A stretch of 34,711 nucleotides of DNA from Wenzhouxiangella sp. (lineage in GTDB: Bacteria > Pseudomonadota > Gammaproteobacteria > Xanthomonadales > Wenzhouxiangellaceae), in NCBI GenBank assembly GCA_007694885.1, contig REEW01000173.1, positions 1 through 34,711 on the forward strand, written 5' to 3'. The translations under genes were made by a program, and so were the position numbers. The notes beneath the pieces are model-generated. The model saw only the letters and a list, made by a program, of their open reading frames with translations. It was not told the DNA's origin and did no database searches. Positions 15,896 to 25,393 of this stretch are shown piece after piece. The first letter of the stretch is position 1; each line of letters opens with the position of its first letter.

Positions 15896-17325
15896 GACCG
15901 GGCCTCCGGAAGGGCTTGCTCGCGCAGGGACGCGCCCAGGCGACCGACATCGCCGGCCCCCATCAGCAGCAGCAGATCGCCATCGCAGAGCAGATCATCG
16001 AGCAGCTCCTGGACCTCATCGACCAGGCCGACACGATGAATCGTCGATCCGCCGCGCTGGGAGATTGCACGCGCCAGCGCATCGGAATCGATGCCGGGAA
16101 TGGCCGTCTCTCCGGCGGCGTAGACATCCGTCAGTACCAGCTCGTCAACGTCGCCCAGCACGCGGGCAAAAGCATCGAACTGATCGCGCGTTCGAGTGAA
16201 TCGGTGCGGCTGGAATACCAGGACGATGCGCCGGTCCGGCCAGCCGGCACGGGCGGCCTGCAGCACGGCATCGAGCTCGGTCGGATGGTGGCCGTAATCT
16301 TCGAAAGCCAGAACACGACGGGCCCCGAAAACCAGCTCGCCGAGGGCCGCGAAACGTCGGCCTATGCCGCCGAACGACGCCAGACCGGCGACGATGGCCT
16401 GGGCCGGAATCCCCAGCTCCCAGGCCACGGCCGCCGCACCCAGGGCGTTTTGCACGTTGTGGCGACCGGGCTGGGCCAGCCTGACCGGCAGCCCCTCGTC
16501 CTGATCCGGCAGCCACAGCAAAAAATGCATGCTGCGCCCGCTCTGGGTCACGTCGGTTGCGCGCACATCGGCCGATTGATCGAAGCCGTAGCTGACCACG
16601 TTTCGCCCCACCTCCGGCATCAGCTGGGCAACGTGCGGGTCGTCGATGCACAGAACCGCCACGCCGAAAAACGGCAGGTGGTGAAGAAACTCCAGGAAGG
16701 CCTGCTGGAGACGGTCGAAGCTGCCCTGATAGGCGTCGAGATGGTCCCGGTCGATGTTGGTGACCACCGAGATGACCGGCTGCAGCTGCAGAAACGACGC
16801 ATCGCTCTCGTCGGCTTCGGCGACCAGATAGCGGCCTCTGCCCAGACGCGCGTTGGAGCCGAAGGCGTTGACCAGGCCGCCGACGATGAAGGTCGGGTCG
16901 AATCCCGCATGGGCCAGAATGCCGGCCAACAGAGAAGTGGTCGTGGTCTTGCCGTGCGTTCCGGCCACGGCGATGCCCTGGCGAAAGCGCATCAGCTCAC
17001 TCAGCATCTCGGCACGGGCAACCACCGGAATGCGCCGCTCGCGGGCCGCCTCGAGCTCGGGATTGTCCGCCGCCACCGCACCCGACATCACCAGCACATC
17101 GGCCTGGCCCAGGTGCTCGGCAGCGTGGCCGACCCGCACCGTGGCGCCAAGACTGCGCAGACGCCGCAGGGTATCGGACTCCGCCAGATCCGAGCCGCTG
17201 ACATCGAAGCCCAGATTGATCATTACTTCGGCAATACCACTCATGCCGGCGCCACCAATGCCGACAAAATGAATCTGGCGAACGCGATGCATGAGGCTGG
17301 GGGCCGGGCGCCGGTCGGGAGTCAT
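15892..17325 (-). CDS. murC: MurC, UDP-N-acetylmuramate--L-alanine ligase
   Basis: MurC adds L-alanine to UDP-MurNAc, the first peptide-stem step, in the cytoplasm. The 477-residue product has the UDP-binding start 'IHFVGIGGAGMSGIAEVMINLGF', the ATP P-loop 'VAGTHGKTTTTSLLA' near 120-134, 'EADESDASF', and a C-terminal Mur ligase domain with 'FEDYGHHPTELDAVLQAAR' and 'FQPHRFTRTRD'. Length agrees with the family (about 480-490). It overlaps murG at its start and ddl at its end by four bases each. Confidence 0.98.
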   Translation of the reverse strand: MTPDRRPAPSLMHRVRQIHFVGIGGAGMSGIAEVMINLGFDVSGSDLAESDTLRRLRSLGATVRVGHAAEHLGQADVLVMSGAVAADNPELEAARERRIPVVARAEMLSELMRFRQGIAVAGTHGKTTTTSLLAGILAHAGFDPTFIVGGLVNAFGSNARLGRGRYLVAEADESDASFLQLQPVISVVTNIDRDHLDAYQGSFDRLQQAFLEFLHHLPFFGVAVLCIDDPHVAQLMPEVGRNVVSYGFDQSADVRATDVTQSGRSMHFLLWLPDQDEGLPVRLAQPGRHNVQNALGAAAVAWELGIPAQAIVAGLASFGGIGRRFAALGELVFGARRVLAFEDYGHHPTELDAVLQAARAGWPDRRIVLVFQPHRFTRTRDQFDAFARVLGDVDELVLTDVYAAGETAIPGIDSDALARAISQRGGSTIHRVGLVDEVQELLDDLLCDGDLLLLMGAGDVGRLGASLREQALPEARS

Positions 17326-18383
17326 GCCGCCACCTCCAGGCAGGCTTCGGCCACCCGGTCGACCGCGTCACTGCGGCCCAGAGCGCGGGCCTTGCCGCCC
17401 ATGGCGACCAGCTCGGCCCGGTCCAGCTCCGCCAACCGGCCGGCCAGCCGCTCCGGGGTCAGACTGGACTCAGGCTCCAGCCAGGCCGCACCGGCATCAC
17501 TGAGATAGCGCGCATTGGCGGTCTGGTGATCGTCCACCGCGTACGGGAACGGCACCAGAATGGCCGCGACGCCAGCGGCCGCCAACTCGGCAATGGTCAG
17601 CGCGCCGGCCCGGCACACGGCCAGGTCCGCATCCCCGAGGGCACCGGCCATGTCATTGATGAACTCGGTCACCTCGCCGTCCACTCCGGCGCGGCGGTAT
17701 TCGTCCAGGGTTTGCTCGTGCTGACGTCCGGCCTGGTGTACCACCTCCGGTCGCCGCTCCTGCGGCAGAAGGGCCAGGGCACGCGGGACGATCCGGCCGA
17801 GCGCGGCCGAGCCCTGGCTGCCGCCCACGACCAGCAGCTTGAGCGGTCCGCTGCGTGCAGCGGCGCGCTCGGCCGGTGCCGGCAACGCCAGGATTTCCTT
17901 GCGCACCGGGTTACCGCAGTGGCGGGCGCGCGGCAGCACGTCGGGAAACCCCGACAGCACGACTGCCGCGATCGGACGCAACAGGCGGTTGGTCAATCCG
18001 GCGACGGCGTTTTGCTCGTGCACCACCAGCGGAATGCCCATCACTCGGGCCATGAGACCACCCGGACCGGCAACGTATCCGCCCATGCTCAATACGCAGT
18101 CGGGGCGACGCTGGCGGAAAATCCGGCGCGCCTGCCACATGGCGCGCAGAACCCGAACCGGGGCCAGCAGCCAGCCGAGCAGGCCGCGACCGCGCAGGCC
18201 GGCAATCCGGATCCGATCCAGAACCAGACCCGAGTCCGGCACGATCCGGTTTTCCAGCCCATCCGGCGTCCCCAGCCAGCTCACTTCGGCGCCGCGCCGT
18301 CGCAGGGCTTCAGCCACGGCCAGACCAGGGAAGATATGCCCCCCGGTGCCTGCGGCCATGACGATGATCCGGCTGACCGTCAT
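17322..18383 (-). CDS. murG: MurG, lipid II synthase (GlcNAc transferase)
   Basis: MurG transfers GlcNAc from UDP-GlcNAc to lipid I on the inner face of the membrane, making lipid II. The 353-residue GT28-family product has the N-terminal loop 'MAAGTGGHIFPGLAVAEAL'. In E. coli the loop begins MAGGTGGH, so the first glycine is Ala here. It also has 'SMGGYVAGPGGL', 'HEQNAVAGLTNRLL', the second loop 'LLVVGGSQGSAAL' and the UDP-binding 'CRAGALTIAELAAAGVAAILVPFP'. The ATG at 18383 gives an ATGA overlap with ftsW; an in-frame GTG three codons upstream is less likely. Confidence 0.98.
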   Translation of the reverse strand: MTVSRIIVMAAGTGGHIFPGLAVAEALRRRGAEVSWLGTPDGLENRIVPDSGLVLDRIRIAGLRGRGLLGWLLAPVRVLRAMWQARRIFRQRRPDCVLSMGGYVAGPGGLMARVMGIPLVVHEQNAVAGLTNRLLRPIAAVVLSGFPDVLPRARHCGNPVRKEILALPAPAERAAARSGPLKLLVVGGSQGSAALGRIVPRALALLPQERRPEVVHQAGRQHEQTLDEYRRAGVDGEVTEFINDMAGALGDADLAVCRAGALTIAELAAAGVAAILVPFPYAVDDHQTANARYLSDAGAAWLEPESSLTPERLAGRLAELDRAELVAMGGKARALGRSDAVDRVAEACLEVAA

Positions 18384-19561
18384 ACCGTCCACCGTTCGCG
18401 CCGCCGCGGCTGGGCCAGGGTTTCACGCTGCAACTCCCACTGGATGCGCAGGACCAGGCCGATGGCCAGAATGGTCATGATCAGGCTCGATCCGCCAGCC
18501 GAAATCAGCGGAAGCGTCAGGCCCTTGGTCGGCAGCATGCCCAGGTTGACGCCAATGCTGACCAGGGCCTGGATTCCGATCCACAACGCCACCCCCCAGC
18601 ACAGGAACGCCTGGAACGGTTTTTCCATCAGTTGGGCGCGAACCCCGACCTGGAGAAGGCGGCCGATCAACACCGCGAACAGCGCCATGACCAGGGCAAT
18701 CCCGATCAGCCCGAATTCTTCGGCCAGCACCGCGAAGATGAAGTCGGTATGGGCTTCGGGCAGGTAATAGAGCTTTTGCACGCTCGCGCCCAGTCCGACG
18801 CCCGTAATCTGGCCGCGCCCGACCGCAATCAGTGCCTGGGTCAGCTGGAAGCCGGCATTGAAGGGGTCGGCCCAGGGGTCGGCAAAGGTCATCACACGCT
18901 GCAGGCGGTAGGGCTCCAGCGCGGCAAAGGTCAGCAGCGGCACGCTGGTCAGGCCGAGAATGAACAGGTGACGCCAGGCCGCCCCGGCCAGCCAGACCAT
19001 GCCGCCGACGATGGCCACGAGCACCACGGCCGAACCCATGTCCGGCTGCTTGAGCAGGATCAAGGCAAGCAGGCCGACGGCCAGAAGCGGCTTGAGGGCG
19101 TCGATGAAGCGGGCCCGATGCAGCTCCGGTCGGCGGGCCAGGTAACCGGCCACGAACACGATGATCAGCAGCTTGGCCGCCTCGACGACCTGGAAGCGCG
19201 CCACGCCGAGATTGATCCAGCGCGTCGATCCATTGACCTCGTGGCCGAGCCCCGGAATGAACGGCAGCAACAGCACGCCAATCGCGGCCAGCAGACCAAA
19301 TCCGGCCAGGGTCTCTACGTGTCGGCTGCTGATGAAACGCAAGGACATGGCCAGGCCCACGCCCATGCCGATGTAGATCAAGTGGCGGGTGAGGAAATGC
19401 CAGACCGAAACCGCATAGCCCTCGGCCACGGCGATGGAAGTCGAGGCGACCATGACCAGGCCGATCGCCAGCAAACCGATCGCCGAGAACAGGATGTAGG
19501 GATCCAGGCCCACGGTCCGGGGTGCGTCTTTCCAGCGATGGGCCTGTCGCAAAGTGCTCAT
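18380..19561 (-). CDS. ftsW: FtsW, septal peptidoglycan polymerase (SEDS family)
   Basis: FtsW is a SEDS-family glycosyltransferase that polymerises lipid II at the septum together with FtsI. The 393-residue product is strongly hydrophobic with about ten membrane segments, and shows 'HEVNGSTRWINLG', 'FQVVEAAKLLIIVFVAGYL', 'LKQPDMGSAVV', the long periplasmic loop around 'GQITGVGLGASVQKLYYLPEAHTDFIFAVLAEEFG' type text, and 'LGMLPTKGLTLPLISAGGSSLI' near the C-terminus. I use the ATG at 19561, which has GGTGAGG upstream; the TTG just before it is less likely. It follows mraY after only 7 bases, with no murD between them. Confidence 0.98.
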   Translation of the reverse strand: MSTLRQAHRWKDAPRTVGLDPYILFSAIGLLAIGLVMVASTSIAVAEGYAVSVWHFLTRHLIYIGMGVGLAMSLRFISSRHVETLAGFGLLAAIGVLLLPFIPGLGHEVNGSTRWINLGVARFQVVEAAKLLIIVFVAGYLARRPELHRARFIDALKPLLAVGLLALILLKQPDMGSAVVLVAIVGGMVWLAGAAWRHLFILGLTSVPLLTFAALEPYRLQRVMTFADPWADPFNAGFQLTQALIAVGRGQITGVGLGASVQKLYYLPEAHTDFIFAVLAEEFGLIGIALVMALFAVLIGRLLQVGVRAQLMEKPFQAFLCWGVALWIGIQALVSIGVNLGMLPTKGLTLPLISAGGSSLIMTILAIGLVLRIQWELQRETLAQPRRRERWTV

Positions 19562-19568
19562 CAAAGCC

Positions 19569-20645
19569 TCACCGGATTTTCAGTGTGGCCAGACTGGCCA
19601 GAACCAGCATGACCGAGATGATCCAGAAACGTACGATCACCTTCGGCTCGGGCCAGCCCTTGAGCTCGAAGTGGTGATGGATCGGGGCCATGCGAAAGAT
19701 GCGCTTGCCGGTCAGCTTGAACGAAACCACCTGCAGGATCACCGACAGGGTCTCGATCACGAAGATTCCGGCCATGAGCACGAACACGATCTCCTGGCGC
19801 ACGGCCACCGCCACCAGGCCAAGGGCGGCCCCGACCGCAAGCGCGCCGATATCGCCCATGAACACCGAGGCCGGATAGGTGTTGAACCAGAGAAAGCCGA
19901 GGCCGGCCCCGGCCAGGGCCGCGCAGAAAATGGCCAGCTCCCCTACGCCCGGTACGTAGGCGATCTGAAGATAATCGGCAAACACCGTGTTGCCGGTGGC
20001 GTAGGCAAACACGCCCAGGCCGGTGGCCACGAACACCGCCGGCATGATCGCCAGTCCGTCGAGGCCGTCGGTCAGGTTGACGGCATTGGACGAGCCGACG
20101 ATCACGAAGTAGGTCAGCACCACGAAACCCAGCCCCAGCGGGACGGCGATGTCCTTGAAAAACGGCACAAACAGCTGGGTGTTGGCCGCCACATCCGCCG
20201 AAAAGTACAAAAACAGTCCCACGCCCAGGGCGGCAAGCGACTGCAGCAGGTATTTCCAGCGCGCCGGCAGGCCGTCGCTGTTTTTGTACTTGAGCTTGCG
20301 GTAATCGTCGACGAAACCGATCAAGCCGAAGGCCACAGTGACGAACAACACGGTCCACACGTAGCGATTGGCCAGATCCGACCACAGCAAGGTGCTGACC
20401 ACGATGGCGATCAGGATCATCGCCCCGCCCATGGTCGGGGTACCGGCCTTGATCTGATGACTGTCCGGCCCGAGGTCGCGAATCGGCTGGCCGTACTGGC
20501 GCTCGGTCATGTGACGGATGAACAACGGCCCGATCACCAGCGAAACCGCCATGGCCGTCATGGCCGCCATGATGGTCCGGAACGTGATGAAGCCGAACAA
20601 GGCAACATCGACGGCAAGAAATTCCTCGAACAGCCAGACCAGCAT
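19569..20645 (-). CDS. mraY: MraY, phospho-MurNAc-pentapeptide transferase (lipid I synthase)
   Basis: MraY moves phospho-MurNAc-pentapeptide onto undecaprenyl phosphate in the inner membrane, giving lipid I. The 358-residue polytopic product shows '[13 protein letters not shown]' near residues 66-78, 'GFVDDYRKL' with the catalytic-site aspartates, '[14 protein letters not shown]', '[15 protein letters not shown]' and the HHH motif in '[13 protein letters not shown]'. Its ATG overlaps the murF stop as TGATG (one base). A longer frame to 21074 lies within murF and has no homology. Normally murD would follow; here ftsW follows directly. Confidence 0.99.
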   Translation of the reverse strand: MLVWLFEEFLAVDVALFGFITFRTIMAAMTAMAVSLVIGPLFIRHMTERQYGQPIRDLGPDSHQIKAGTPTMGGAMILIAIVVSTLLWSDLANRYVWTVLFVTVAFGLIGFVDDYRKLKYKNSDGLPARWKYLLQSLAALGVGLFLYFSADVAANTQLFVPFFKDIAVPLGLGFVVLTYFVIVGSSNAVNLTDGLDGLAIMPAVFVATGLGVFAYATGNTVFADYLQIAYVPGVGELAIFCAALAGAGLGFLWFNTYPASVFMGDIGALAVGAALGLVAVAVRQEIVFVLMAGIFVIETLSVILQVVSFKLTGKRIFRMAPIHHHFELKGWPEPKVIVRFWIISVMLVLASLATLKIR

Positions 20646-21976
20646 CAGGTTTTCCCCCTGAGCAACTCTTCGACGACCCGTTCCATGGCCATGGACCTGG
20701 AACCCTTGACCAGGCAATTCACGCCGCCGTGGAGATCCCGACAAAGCGCCTCGATCAGAGCCGCATGGGTCTGGAAATGCTGCCCGCCGTCGCCGAAGGC
20801 CCGGCAGCTTGATCGGCTGGCCGAGCCGACGCAGAACAGGCGCCGGACGCCGAGGTCGGCCGCCGCTTGACCCATCTCGGCATGCAGCTTGTCCGAATCC
20901 GGCCCCAGTTCGGCCATGTCGCCGAGGACCAGCCAGCGCTCGCCGCCCAGGTCGGCCAGGACCTGCAAACCGGCATACAGCGAGGCGGGGTTGGCGTTGT
21001 AGGTATCGTCGATCAGCGCCCAGCCGGCGGCATGGTGTTTGAGCTGGAGCCGACCGGGCAGACCCGTCACGCACTCCAGCGCGCGCAACGCCGGCTCCGC
21101 CGGCAGATCGAAGGCCTGGTTGACCGCCATCGCAGCCAGCGCGTTGAGCAGGTTGTGGTGCCCCGGCAAGGCCGGACGGAATCGGTGGGAATCGTTGCCG
21201 ATCCGGATGCTGACCTGGCCCTGATCAATGAGGCCACGAACATCGGCCGCCGTGTCGGTGCCGAAAGTGATGATCCGGCGATCGCCGGCCAGCTCACGCC
21301 AGAAGGCGGCAAAACGGTCATCGGCATTGATGATCGCAACGCCGTCATCGGGCAGGGCGGTGAAAATCTCGCCCTTGGTCCGGGCCACGCCTTCGATGTT
21401 GCCCATGGTCTCGAGGTGGGCCGGTCCGGCATTGGTCACCACGGCCACCTGCGGCTGGGCCATCTCGGCCAGGTAACGAATGTCTCCCGGCCGCGCCGCG
21501 CCCATCTCCAGCACGGCGAACCGGTGATCGGGCCGCAAGGCGGCAAGCGTCAGCGGCAGTCCGATCTCGTTGTTGTAATTGCCTTGGGTGGACCAGGTCG
21601 AGCCGGCCTGGCCGAGAACCGCAGCGGTCATCTCCTTGACCGTGGTCTTGCCGTTGCTGCCGGTCACGCCGACCAGACGAACGGGAAGCCGGGCCCGCCA
21701 GTGTGCGGCAATCCGCCCCATGGCGAGGCGGGGGTCCGAAACAACCAGCTGGGGACAGTCCGCTTCGACCGCAGCCTGGACGAGTGCCGCAGCAGCGCCA
21801 CGGCGACACGCCTGGGCGACGAACTCATGGCCGTCGACGCGCTCACCCGGCAAGGCCACGAACAAGTCTCCGGGCTTGACCGCCCGGCTGTCGTGGCCCA
21901 GCCCCCTGATGTCCACGTCTGCTCCGATGTGCCGGGCTTCGGCCACGCCCGCCAGTTGTTTCAGGGATAGGCGCAT
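20645..21976 (-). CDS. murF: MurF, UDP-MurNAc-tripeptide--D-Ala-D-Ala ligase
   Basis: MurF adds the D-Ala-D-Ala dipeptide made by Ddl, completing the UDP-MurNAc-pentapeptide. The 443-residue product has the MurF N-terminal domain ('[24 protein letters not shown]', about 29-52), the P-loop '[14 protein letters not shown]', '[13 protein letters not shown]', '[10 protein letters not shown]' and the C-terminal domain with '[16 protein letters not shown]' and '[11 protein letters not shown]'. Both ends are joined to neighbours by TGATG overlaps (murE before it, mraY after it). Confidence 0.98.
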   Translation of the reverse strand: MRLSLKQLAGVAEARHIGADVDIRGLGHDSRAVKPGDLFVALPGERVDGHEFVAQACRRGAAAALVQAAVEADCPQLVVSDPRLAMGRIAAHWRARLPVRLVGVTGSNGKTTVKEMTAAVLGQAGSTWSTQGNYNNEIGLPLTLAALRPDHRFAVLEMGAARPGDIRYLAEMAQPQVAVVTNAGPAHLETMGNIEGVARTKGEIFTALPDDGVAIINADDRFAAFWRELAGDRRIITFGTDTAADVRGLIDQGQVSIRIGNDSHRFRPALPGHHNLLNALAAMAVNQAFDLPAEPALRALECVTGLPGRLQLKHHAAGWALIDDTYNANPASLYAGLQVLADLGGERWLVLGDMAELGPDSDKLHAEMGQAAADLGVRRLFCVGSASRSSCRAFGDGGQHFQTHAALIEALCRDLHGGVNCLVKGSRSMAMERVVEELLRGKT

Positions 21977-23436
21977 CAGGCCGCCTCCTCGAGGAACTGG
22001 CGAACCACGGACTCGTCGGAAAACACCAGGCGGCGCTCGCCGATGAGCTGTTCGGTTTCGTGACCCTTGCCGGCGACCAGGACCAGGTCACCGCTGCTGC
22101 TTTCGGCCAGTGCGGTGCGAATCGCGCTGGCCCGATCGCGGATGACGCGGCTGCGCTCCGGCCGACGCAGACCAGCCTGGATCGCCCGAACAATGGCTGT
22201 TCCGTCCTCGCTGCGGGGATTGTCATCGGTCAGAATGACCCGGTCGGCGAAGGATTCGGCAACCCGGCCCATCAGCGGCCGCTTGGCCCGATCGCGCTCG
22301 CCGCCGCAGCCGAACACGCACCACAACCGCTCCGGACCCAGCTCGCGCAAGCTGAGCAGCACGTTCTCCAGCGCGTCCGGGGTGTGCGCATAATCAATGA
22401 CGGCCAGGCGACCCCGGCCGTTGCCCAGCATCTGCATGCGTCCCGGCACCGGCTCGAGCGCGCGGATGCGGGCAGCGATGTCGTGCGAGGAAAAACCGCG
22501 CGCTTTGAGTTCCAGCGCCACGATCGCCAGATTGTGGAGGTTGATACGCCCGATCAGCCTCGAGGCAAAAGCAATCTCCCCGCCGTCGATTGCCAGGATC
22601 GCGGCCAGCCCGCCGAGATCGACTCGCTCAGGCCTGATCCGGGCCGGGGCGTCGGTGCGGTCGGTCAGCGTGTAGCCAAGCACGCGTGCGTTGTCGGCAA
22701 GCCGGTCATGGATGCGTCGGCCGTGAACGTCATCCAGATTGACGATCTGGCGTTCGCTTTCGAATTCGGTGAACAGGCGCAACTTGGCGGCAAAGTAGTC
22801 GTCCAGATCGCGGTGGTAGTCCAGGTGGTCATGTCCAAGACCGGTAAAGATCACCGAGCTGAACCGCAAACCGGCCAGCCTGCCCTGGTCGAGCGCATGC
22901 GAGGAGGCTTCCAGAATCACCCGATCGATGCCCTCGGCGGCCAGCGCCGACAGCTCGCGGTAAACGCTGAGCACATCCGGCGTGGTGTGCGTTCCGCGGT
23001 GATGACGTCCCGGACGACCGATCCCGAGCGTGCCGAACATGGCCCCGTCCAGCGCCTGAGCCAGCAGCCAGGCCACGGAGGTCTTGCCGTTGGTACCGGT
23101 CACGGCAACCAGGTCCATCGCGCCGACATCACCCCAGAAGCGCCGCGCCAGGGTGCACAGGTGAGTCCCCAGGCCAGCCACTTCGATCACGGGAACCGGA
23201 ATCGTGCGCGGGACGGCAGCGCGGCCGTCGTGGAGGACGGCAACCGCACCGCCGGCCAGCGCCTGGTCCAGGAAATCGAGGCCGTGCCCGGAGGCACCGG
23301 CGACGGCAACAAAGGCCGATCCGGTTCTGACCTGGCGCGAGTCCAGGCACAGATCGCCGAGTTGCACGTCCACGGCCGGCGAGGCCAGCCCGTCGAGCAG
23401 TTCGATCCAGCCCATGGTGCGACCGTCCGGGCTCAT
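21976..23436 (-). CDS. murE: MurE, UDP-MurNAc-dipeptide--meso-diaminopimelate ligase
   Basis: MurE adds the third residue of the peptide stem. The 486-residue product shows 'DSRQVRTGSAFVAVAG' near 32-47, the P-loop 'AVTGTNGKTSVAWLLAQ', 'THTTPDVLSVYRELSAL', 'EASSHALDQGRLAGL' and, in the C-terminal domain, 'DYAHTPDALENVL', 'FGCGGERDRAKRPLMG' and 'LTDDNPRSED'. The DNPR sequence marks enzymes that add meso-diaminopimelate, as in E. coli, rather than lysine. The ATG at 23436 overlaps ftsI as ATGA; a second ATG seven codons later is possible. Confidence 0.98.
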   Translation of the reverse strand: MSPDGRTMGWIELLDGLASPAVDVQLGDLCLDSRQVRTGSAFVAVAGASGHGLDFLDQALAGGAVAVLHDGRAAVPRTIPVPVIEVAGLGTHLCTLARRFWGDVGAMDLVAVTGTNGKTSVAWLLAQALDGAMFGTLGIGRPGRHHRGTHTTPDVLSVYRELSALAAEGIDRVILEASSHALDQGRLAGLRFSSVIFTGLGHDHLDYHRDLDDYFAAKLRLFTEFESERQIVNLDDVHGRRIHDRLADNARVLGYTLTDRTDAPARIRPERVDLGGLAAILAIDGGEIAFASRLIGRINLHNLAIVALELKARGFSSHDIAARIRALEPVPGRMQMLGNGRGRLAVIDYAHTPDALENVLLSLRELGPERLWCVFGCGGERDRAKRPLMGRVAESFADRVILTDDNPRSEDGTAIVRAIQAGLRRPERSRVIRDRASAIRTALAESSSGDLVLVAGKGHETEQLIGERRLVFSDESVVRQFLEEAA

Positions 23437-25130
23437 GGTCGCTCTCCCGCGGCTGCGACCAGCGTTTCAATATCGTCGGGCGGAATACTGAACAGGCGCA
23501 GGGCCGCGGCCATGACCTTGCTGAACACCGGCGCGGCAACCTGGCCACCGAAGAAACGGTCGCCTTGCGGGTCGTGGATCACGACGACGGCCGCCAGTCG
23601 CGGCCTGGATGCCGGGGCAAAACCGGCAAAACTGGACACGTAGCGCGACTCGTAGCCGCCCGCCCCGACCTTGCGCGATGTCCCGGTCTTGCCGGCCACC
23701 CGATACCCCGGAACCTGCGCCAGCGTCCCGGTACCGCCGGCCCGGGTCGCCAGTTCGAGCATGGCGACCAGATCCCGGGCCAGTTCCGGATCCATGACCG
23801 ACAGGACCGGGTTTTCCGAACCGGCAATAAAGCTTGGCTGGCGCAGCCTGCCGCCGTCGGCGATGGCGGCCGTCGCCCGGGCCAGCTGCAGCGGGGTCAC
23901 CGAGAGTCCATAGCCGTAGGACAGGGTCGCCTGTTCCAGCTTGCGCCAGCGTTCGTAGTCACGCAGCACGCCGGCCGACTCACCGGGGAATCCGGTCCCG
24001 GTGACGGCTCCGAACCCAAGCCGGGAATACAGTCCCCACAGGTGGCGCGCATCCATCGACAACACCAGCTGAACCACGCCGACATTGGACGACTTGACCA
24101 GCAGTTCTTCGACCGTCATCTCGCCGAAGTTGCGCACGTCGCGGATGGTGTGGCCGGAAACGCGCATGGTTCCCGGGGACGTATCGACCAGCATCTGCGG
24201 ATCGGCGAGGCCAGCCTCCATGGCCGCGGCTACCGCAAACGGCTTGATCACCGAACCCGGCTCCAGGACGTCGGTGAGGGCCCGGTTACGCAGACCCTCG
24301 CCGACCGCGCGCATGGACGCATTGGGGTTGTAGGAGGGGAAGTTGACCATGGCCAGGATTTCGCCGCTGCCCACATCCATCACGACCAGCGACCCCGAAC
24401 GTGCCTCGACGTCCAGCACGCCGGCCTTGAGCTCGCGGAACGCCAGGTACTGCAGACGCCGATCCAGGGTCAGCTGCAGATCCCGCCCGGGACGCGCATC
24501 TCGGATCAGCTCGACATCCTGGACCACACGGCCCAGCCGGTCCTTGATCACCCGCTTGGCGCCGGGCTCCCCCTGCAGCCAGCCGTTGTAAGCCAGCTCC
24601 AGCCCTTCCTGGCCGACGTCATCGACGTTGGTAAAGCCCAGGATCTGGGCGGTCACTTCGCCGGTCGGATAAAAGCGGCGATACTCGCGCTGGAAAAACA
24701 CGCCCGGAATCGACAGGCTCCGGATTTGCTCGGCCAGGTCCGGATTGATCCGCCGCCGCAGCCACACGAACTCGCGCGTGGCGCGCTGGGTCAGACGGCG
24801 CTCGAGGTCATCGGCCGGCGTGTCCAGAAGAGCGGCCAGTTCGGACAGACGCTCGCTGGCCTGGAGCAGTTCGCCGGGGTGCGCCCAGACCGATTCGACC
24901 GGCGTGGAGACCGCCAGCGGTTCGCCGTGCCGATCGAGGATGTTTCCGCGTACGGTCGGAATGGCCATCTGGCGCAAGAAACGTGCTTCGCCCTGGCCCT
25001 GAAGAAACTCCGCCTCGGTCACCTGAAGATTGACCGCACGGGCCACGAGTACCAACGCCGCAAGAAGCATGATGGCGGCCGTCAGCCAGACTCGTACCAT
25101 GCCTGGTTTTTTCGTGCCCGCCAGACTCAT
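23433..25130 (-). CDS. ftsI: FtsI (PBP3), septal peptidoglycan transpeptidase
   Basis: FtsI is the class B penicillin-binding protein that cross-links septal peptidoglycan made by FtsW. The 565-residue product has one N-terminal membrane anchor (about 12-32), the dimerisation/pedestal region with 'GNILDRHGEPLAVSTPVESVWAHP', and a transpeptidase domain with the three catalytic motifs: SVIK (S293 to K296), SSN (347-349) and KTG (481-483). Spacing agrees with PBP3. It overlaps ftsL and murE by four bases each. Confidence 0.98.
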   Translation of the reverse strand: MSLAGTKKPGMVRVWLTAAIMLLAALVLVARAVNLQVTEAEFLQGQGEARFLRQMAIPTVRGNILDRHGEPLAVSTPVESVWAHPGELLQASERLSELAALLDTPADDLERRLTQRATREFVWLRRRINPDLAEQIRSLSIPGVFFQREYRRFYPTGEVTAQILGFTNVDDVGQEGLELAYNGWLQGEPGAKRVIKDRLGRVVQDVELIRDARPGRDLQLTLDRRLQYLAFRELKAGVLDVEARSGSLVVMDVGSGEILAMVNFPSYNPNASMRAVGEGLRNRALTDVLEPGSVIKPFAVAAAMEAGLADPQMLVDTSPGTMRVSGHTIRDVRNFGEMTVEELLVKSSNVGVVQLVLSMDARHLWGLYSRLGFGAVTGTGFPGESAGVLRDYERWRKLEQATLSYGYGLSVTPLQLARATAAIADGGRLRQPSFIAGSENPVLSVMDPELARDLVAMLELATRAGGTGTLAQVPGYRVAGKTGTSRKVGAGGYESRYVSSFAGFAPASRPRLAAVVVIHDPQGDRFFGGQVAAPVFSKVMAAALRLFSIPPDDIETLVAAAGERP

Positions 25131-25393
25131 CGCTGTTCAACCAGAATGCCGACCCGGTCGGGCCGATGCATGTTCAGCCGCTCGCGCGCCTCGCGTTCGA
25201 CGCGACCGGCCTCGGCCAGCCAGGCTTGTTCCAGCTGCAGCCGACTCCACTCGACGTTGGCGACATCACGGTCAGCCGCTGCAATCTGCAAGGCGACGAA
25301 CAGCTGGCGCGATTCGTGGCGCAGGACGACGACGCCGATGGACGTTGCCAACAGGCTGGCCAGCAGGATGGCGAACAGCAGCCAGCGGATCAT
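25127..25393 (-). CDS. ftsL: FtsL, divisome membrane protein
   Basis: FtsL forms a complex with FtsQ and FtsB that activates FtsWI. The 88-residue product has a very short cytoplasmic start, one membrane segment (about residues 4-23) and a periplasmic helix likely to form a leucine-zipper coiled coil ('DVANVEWSRLQLEQAWLAE'), ending with 'ARERLNMHRPDRVGILV', typical of FtsL. The ATG at 25393 overlaps the rsmH stop as ATGA; a longer frame to 25462 lies inside rsmH. FtsL is poorly conserved, but size, topology and position leave little doubt. Confidence 0.95.
   Translation of the reverse strand: MIRWLLFAILLASLLATSIGVVVLRHESRQLFVALQIAAADRDVANVEWSRLQLEQAWLAEAGRVEREARERLNMHRPDRVGILVEQR

Noticed and set aside
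19569-21074. Longer mraY starting at 21074
   Set aside because: The extra 143 codons lie within murF in another frame and do not resemble MraY; the ATG at 20645 overlaps the murF stop as expected.
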